Source of the DNA: Stenotrophomonas sp. SAU14A_NAIMI4_8
GTDB lineage: Bacteria > Pseudomonadota > Gammaproteobacteria > Xanthomonadales > Xanthomonadaceae
DNA: 64,000 nucleotides
NCBI RefSeq assembly: GCF_003086695.1
Contig: NZ_CP025999.1
Location: forward strand, 4,292,344 to 4,356,343
Direction of reading: 5' to 3'
Position 1 is the first letter of the stretch. Each line of letters opens with the position of its first letter. The translations under genes were made by a program, and so were the position numbers. Shown one piece after another: positions 63,754-64,000 of this stretch. Below the pieces are notes generated by a model. The model was not told the DNA's origin and did not search any database. It was given only the letters and a program-made list of their open reading frames with translations.

Positions 63754-64000
63754 TCAGGCAATCTGCACGATGCGCGCGTTCTGGCACAGCGGGTAGCTGG
63801 CAACGAACTCGGCAATGGCTGCCTGCATCGCGGTAAACGACTGGCCGTACATGTACAGCGCGGTTTCGGTCGGGCCCTGCCACCAACTGCAGATTTCGCC
63901 CAGGCCATCGATGCGCTCGGACAGCTGCTCGAACACATGGTTCGAATCGCACTGCTCGTACACCTCGTCCGGCAGGTTCAGACCGTCCAGGTAGATGCCC
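63754..64000 (-). CDS. Hypothetical protein, C-terminal part (5' end outside window)
   Basis: The frame runs from the window end to TGA 63754-63756 and encodes at least 81 residues ending SYPLCQNARIVQIA. The fragment is acidic and aromatic (LGEICSWWQGPTETALYMYGQ) and has no membrane segment. I do not recognise the family. Confidence 0.6.
   Translation of the reverse strand, partial: GIYLDGLNLPDEVYEQCDSNHVFEQLSERIDGLGEICSWWQGPTETALYMYGQSFTAMQAAIAEFVASYPLCQNARIVQIA

Overview
The window is chromosomal DNA of a high-GC gammaproteobacterium, almost certainly the Stenotrophomonas maltophilia complex (Xanthomonadaceae). Reasons: protein similarity throughout; dozens of intergenic palindromes beginning with the tetranucleotide GTAG (the SMAG repeat family described in S. 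maltophilia); an aryl-polyene (xanthomonadin-like) gene cluster; and a C-rich-loop small RNA beside polA, as in Xanthomonas. I see no prophage, CRISPR array, insertion sequence or classical tRNA/rRNA gene.

Layout. 1-8.3 kb: housekeeping genes (hrpB 3' part, an RluE-type pseudouridine synthase, an exported methyltransferase-like protein, an aldo/keto reductase), a first stand-alone RtcB RNA ligase behind a possible leader/terminator, and an Rrf2 regulator with a TrxB-like flavoprotein. 8.5-15.4 kb: chemotaxis receptor, a LysR/MFS/DkgB group, a low-GC orphan gene between repeat duplications, and an alpha/beta hydrolase. 15.6-26.7 kb: Pat-type protein acetyltransferase, MgtE, a Kef-type antiporter, a large membrane ankyrin protein, YcgL. 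26.7-43.1 kb: one 18-gene minus-strand aryl-polyene operon (two ACPs, two ketosynthases plus chain-length factor, ketoreductase, two dehydratases, AMP ligase, ammonia lyase, acyltransferases, glycosyltransferase, LolA- and MMPL-type export proteins). 43.3-56.3 kb: cytochrome bd/CIO oxidase, an ECF sigma factor group, an S9 peptidase, Nudix protein, hemF, a DUF421 protein, an sX13-like small RNA and polA. 56.7-63.5 kb: UspA and the RNA-repair locus.

The most interesting region is 57.3-63.5 kb. A sigma-54 activator RtcR (plus strand) faces a minus-strand operon rsr - three tRNA-like Y RNA modules - rtcB - rtcA. A perfect sigma-54 promoter (61720-61736) precedes rsr. The Ro60-like Rsr protein, its Y RNAs, the RtcB ligase and the RtcA cyclase form an RNA-damage sensing and repair system. 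The middle Y RNA module reads as a circularly permuted tRNA-Gly(UCC): T arm and 3' acceptor strand come first, then the 5' acceptor strand, U8-A9 and a complete D arm, with the opened anticodon stem extended into the Rsr-binding stem. The two flanking modules keep the T arm and acceptor stem but lack the D arm. The general family (bacterial YrlA RNAs that mimic tRNA) is known; the tandem, diversified trio is the notable part.

Repeats are the second theme. SMAG palindromes supply the stop codons of at least five genes. Larger units containing them form tandem arrays with exact periods of 138, 86 and 118 bp, and one diverged duplication of 164 bp.
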